This document shows positions 6,457-7,703 of a DNA stretch of 7,703 bases, in pieces. The position numbers were made by a program, and so were the translations under genes. The notes below the pieces were generated by a model, which worked only from the letters and a program-made list of their open reading frames with translations, was not told the DNA's origin and made no database searches. This stretch comes from Gammaproteobacteria bacterium. Lineage in GTDB: Bacteria; Pseudomonadota; Gammaproteobacteria; Chromatiales; Sedimenticolaceae. The stretch spans positions 1-7,703 of the forward strand of contig JAGRHB010000081.1 in the NCBI GenBank assembly GCA_020445245.1. Reading direction: 5' to 3'. Numbering within the stretch: position 1 is the first letter of the stretch; every line of letters begins with the position of its first letter.

Positions 6457-6474
6457 GCGTGACCGGGGTCACGC
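6457..6474. promoter_or_regulatory. CRP/Vfr-like palindrome upstream of the DUF1631 gene
   Basis: GCGTGACC and GGTCACGC are perfect 8-bp arms around a central GG. The site contains GTGA-N6-TCAC, the core of the CRP-family recognition site, with the outer T and A replaced by C and G. Its centre lies about 98 bp before the DUF1631 start. If the AT-rich patch at about 6494-6500 is the -10, the centre would sit near -41.5, the class II activator position. A transcript hairpin is an alternative reading. Confidence 0.4.
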
Positions 6475-6562
6475 CGGGCCCAACAGGGCACGTTTAGTTT
6501 TATCAGAAGTATGGAGTCAGCAGGGATGTCGGCCGCACAGCGGTACGGTCCAGGGGTTGCAG

Positions 6563-7703
6563 ATGGTTCGTGACAATGTGATTTCTTTCGAACAGAACCT
6601 TGGCGGTGTCCGGCGACGCGTGAGTGATACCCGGGCGCAGGAGCTGCTTGCCTCGTGCCGCGTACACCTCAAGGACACCCTGCCGCGGTTGATGCAGGAG
6701 CTGTTCGAGCACGTCGACGACGAGCTTTACCAGCTCGCGGACAAGTCGGCCAGCGACGTGTTGCAGACACGTTACTTCGATGCCATGCGCGAGCTGCGCA
6801 AGCTGCGTGAACCGATCGAACAGGGATTTCTGCGCAACCAGCTCGATCGCTACGATGCGTTCTGGCAGCAACCCGTGGCGGCCGATGAGGCGAAACCGGT
6901 TGCCGGCAACGATGAACTCAGTCTGGTCGACGACGAGGAGCTCGAAGAGAACCTCGCGGTAAACGGCATGGTGTCCAAGGCCGAGAACCGCTATCACCGC
7001 GAACTGTTTGCATTGAACATGCGTTTCGCCCAGATGGTCGGATTGACCGACCTGCCGGTGCGGCAGAATCCGGTCGGCCCGTTCAACCTTGCCGAGGGGT
7101 TCCGCGCCGCCATGCATCAGTGGTCTGGTGATCTCGGTGTGCGTCTGGTCGTGTTCAAGCTGTTCGACCGTTATGTCATGGGTTACATCGGCGGCCTGTA
7201 TGACGATCTCAACGACGTGCTGGTCGATGGCGGTGTGCTGCCAAAGATCGTCCAGCGCGTACGGCGCAATCCGGTCGCGCCCTCGGTGCAGCGTGCACGC
7301 CAGGAATCCCCGGACGCGGTGTCGCACGCCGCCGGTGGCGACATGGCATCGCATCCGGGTGATGAGGTCAGCCAGGAACAGGTCCTGGGTATGCTGGGTC
7401 AGTTGCTGTCGATGCGGCGCGACCACGGCGCGGCCAACCTTTATTCCGGCCGCCTGCCGGGTGGGGGCGACGCGGCCCACCTGCGGCATCTGCCGGCGGT
7501 CGGGTCGAGCGAACTCATCGATGCCCTGAACTATCTGCAGCAGGATTTTTCGGTCGAGGCGCCGGTGAGCCGGGCAGAGGTCCGGCAGTTGCAGACGGAG
7601 ATGCTGTATAACCTCGGGCGGCAGCTCGACATGGGGTCGAACGACGCACCGTCCAAGCGCCTCAATCAGGTCGACCAGGACGTGATCGATGTGATCGGCA
7701 TGC
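6563..7703 (+). CDS. DUF1631 family protein, N-terminal part (3' end outside window)
   Basis: The frame stays open for 380 codons to the window edge. It encodes a hydrophilic, largely helical protein of the DUF1631 family, members of which run to about 700-800 residues and have often been mislabelled as thymidine phosphorylase. The function is not established to my knowledge. Family features seen are the N-terminal segment LLASCRVHLKDTLPRLM followed by DDELYQLADKSASDVLQ and RYFDAMRELRKLREPIEQ (about residues 30-90), an acidic linker near 113-133, VFKLFDRYVMGYIGGLYDDLN with GGVLPKI (about 197-230), and NQVDQDVIDVIGM at the truncated end. The ATG at 6563 is chosen because AGGGG lies six bases upstream and MVRDNVISFEQN begins the protein there. 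It has no signal peptide or membrane segment. It is transcribed divergently from the trx-ampD cluster, possibly under control of the CRP-like site. Confidence 0.9.
   Translation, partial: MVRDNVISFEQNLGGVRRRVSDTRAQELLASCRVHLKDTLPRLMQELFEHVDDELYQLADKSASDVLQTRYFDAMRELRKLREPIEQGFLRNQLDRYDAFWQQPVAADEAKPVAGNDELSLVDDEELEENLAVNGMVSKAENRYHRELFALNMRFAQMVGLTDLPVRQNPVGPFNLAEGFRAAMHQWSGDLGVRLVVFKLFDRYVMGYIGGLYDDLNDVLVDGGVLPKIVQRVRRNPVAPSVQRARQESPDAVSHAAGGDMASHPGDEVSQEQVLGMLGQLLSMRRDHGAANLYSGRLPGGGDAAHLRHLPAVGSSELIDALNYLQQDFSVEAPVSRAEVRQLQTEMLYNLGRQLDMGSNDAPSKRLNQVDQDVIDVIGM

Larger units (their letters stand above)
6262..6562. other. Divergent intergenic region with several inverted repeats
   Basis: This 301-bp stretch separates the minus-strand trx-ampD cluster from the plus-strand DUF1631 gene and should hold both promoters. 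I see no convincing sigma70 pair. It contains an AT-rich palindrome near the trx-like gene, a tandem 9-mer, a short GC hairpin (AGGCGG 6385-6390 with CCGCCT 6398-6403), a second stem-loop (CAGGC/GCCTG around GGC, near 6440-6452), and a CRP-like palindrome. An AT-rich patch, CGTTTAGTTTTATCAG (6491-6506), is the likeliest -10 area for the DUF1631 gene. No small gene or known riboswitch is evident; a 63-codon minus-strand frame (6300-6491) has no ribosome site or recognisable features. Confidence 0.5.

Noticed and set aside
6300..6491. 63-codon minus-strand frame in the divergent intergenic region
   Set aside because: No ribosome site and an Arg/His/Cys-rich composition; it covers promoter-like repeats and palindromes instead.
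6262..6562. Possible riboswitch (cobalamin or cyclic di-GMP) in the divergent region
   Set aside because: I looked for the B12 box and the GEMM core and found neither, despite several small stems. A covariance-model search would be the decisive test.
6511..6573. 20-codon frame (MESAGMSAAQRY...) overlapping the DUF1631 start as a possible leader peptide
   Set aside because: Weak ribosome site and no regulatory codon run; could be chance in a short leader.
6503..7489. 328-codon open frame on the minus strand
   Set aside because: It lies antisense to the DUF1631 gene, whose plus-strand translation shows clear family motifs. The antisense product has no recognisable domain, and such shadows are common in GC-rich coding DNA.

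Overview
The window looks like a piece of a chromosome from a GC-rich gammaproteobacterium. The visible IleS C-terminal half, AmpD and AmpE follow the Escherichia coli proteins closely and with few gaps, while the DUF1631 protein and the ileS-to-metallo-hydrolase order fit a free-living, Chromatiales-like or Thiotrichales-like lineage better than an enteric one. That lineage call is inferred from protein resemblance only. Codon use is uniformly GC-rich in the genes; the few AT-rich patches fall in intergenic promoter regions. I see no tRNA, rRNA, CRISPR array, insertion sequence or phage gene.

Layout, left to right. (1) 2-1549 (+): the last 515 codons of isoleucyl-tRNA synthetase, cut by the window edge. 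(2) 1595-3007 (+): a beta-CASP metallo-beta-lactamase-fold RNase-type protein, 45 nt downstream and probably co-transcribed. (3) 3151-3408 (-): a small unrecognised protein with a signal peptide, convergent with the metallo-hydrolase. It has a recognisable promoter overlapped by a Fur-like box. (4) 6261 down to 3529 (-): a tightly packed four-gene cluster, thioredoxin-like protein - ampD - ampE - btuF-like binding protein, with a 4-nt ATGA overlap at the first junction and a 49-nt overlap at the last. A perfect 8-bp hairpin containing the last stop codon closes it. (5) 6262-6562: a divergent intergenic region of about 300 bp with several inverted repeats, including a CRP/Vfr-like palindrome. 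(6) 6563-7703 (+): the first 380 codons of a DUF1631 protein, running off the right edge.

Functionally, ampD and ampE belong to cell-wall recycling: AmpD cleaves 1,6-anhydro-muropeptides in the cytoplasm, and AmpE is an inner-membrane protein historically linked to beta-lactamase induction sensing. The cluster adds a cytoplasmic CxxC thioredoxin-fold protein in front and a periplasmic cobalamin-type binding protein behind. No known pathway links these to muropeptide recycling, so the grouping may reflect shared transcription only. Most of the window is ordinary. The points most worth checking are the composition of the four-gene cluster, the small secreted orphan under a possible iron-responsive promoter, and the palindrome upstream of the DUF1631 gene.
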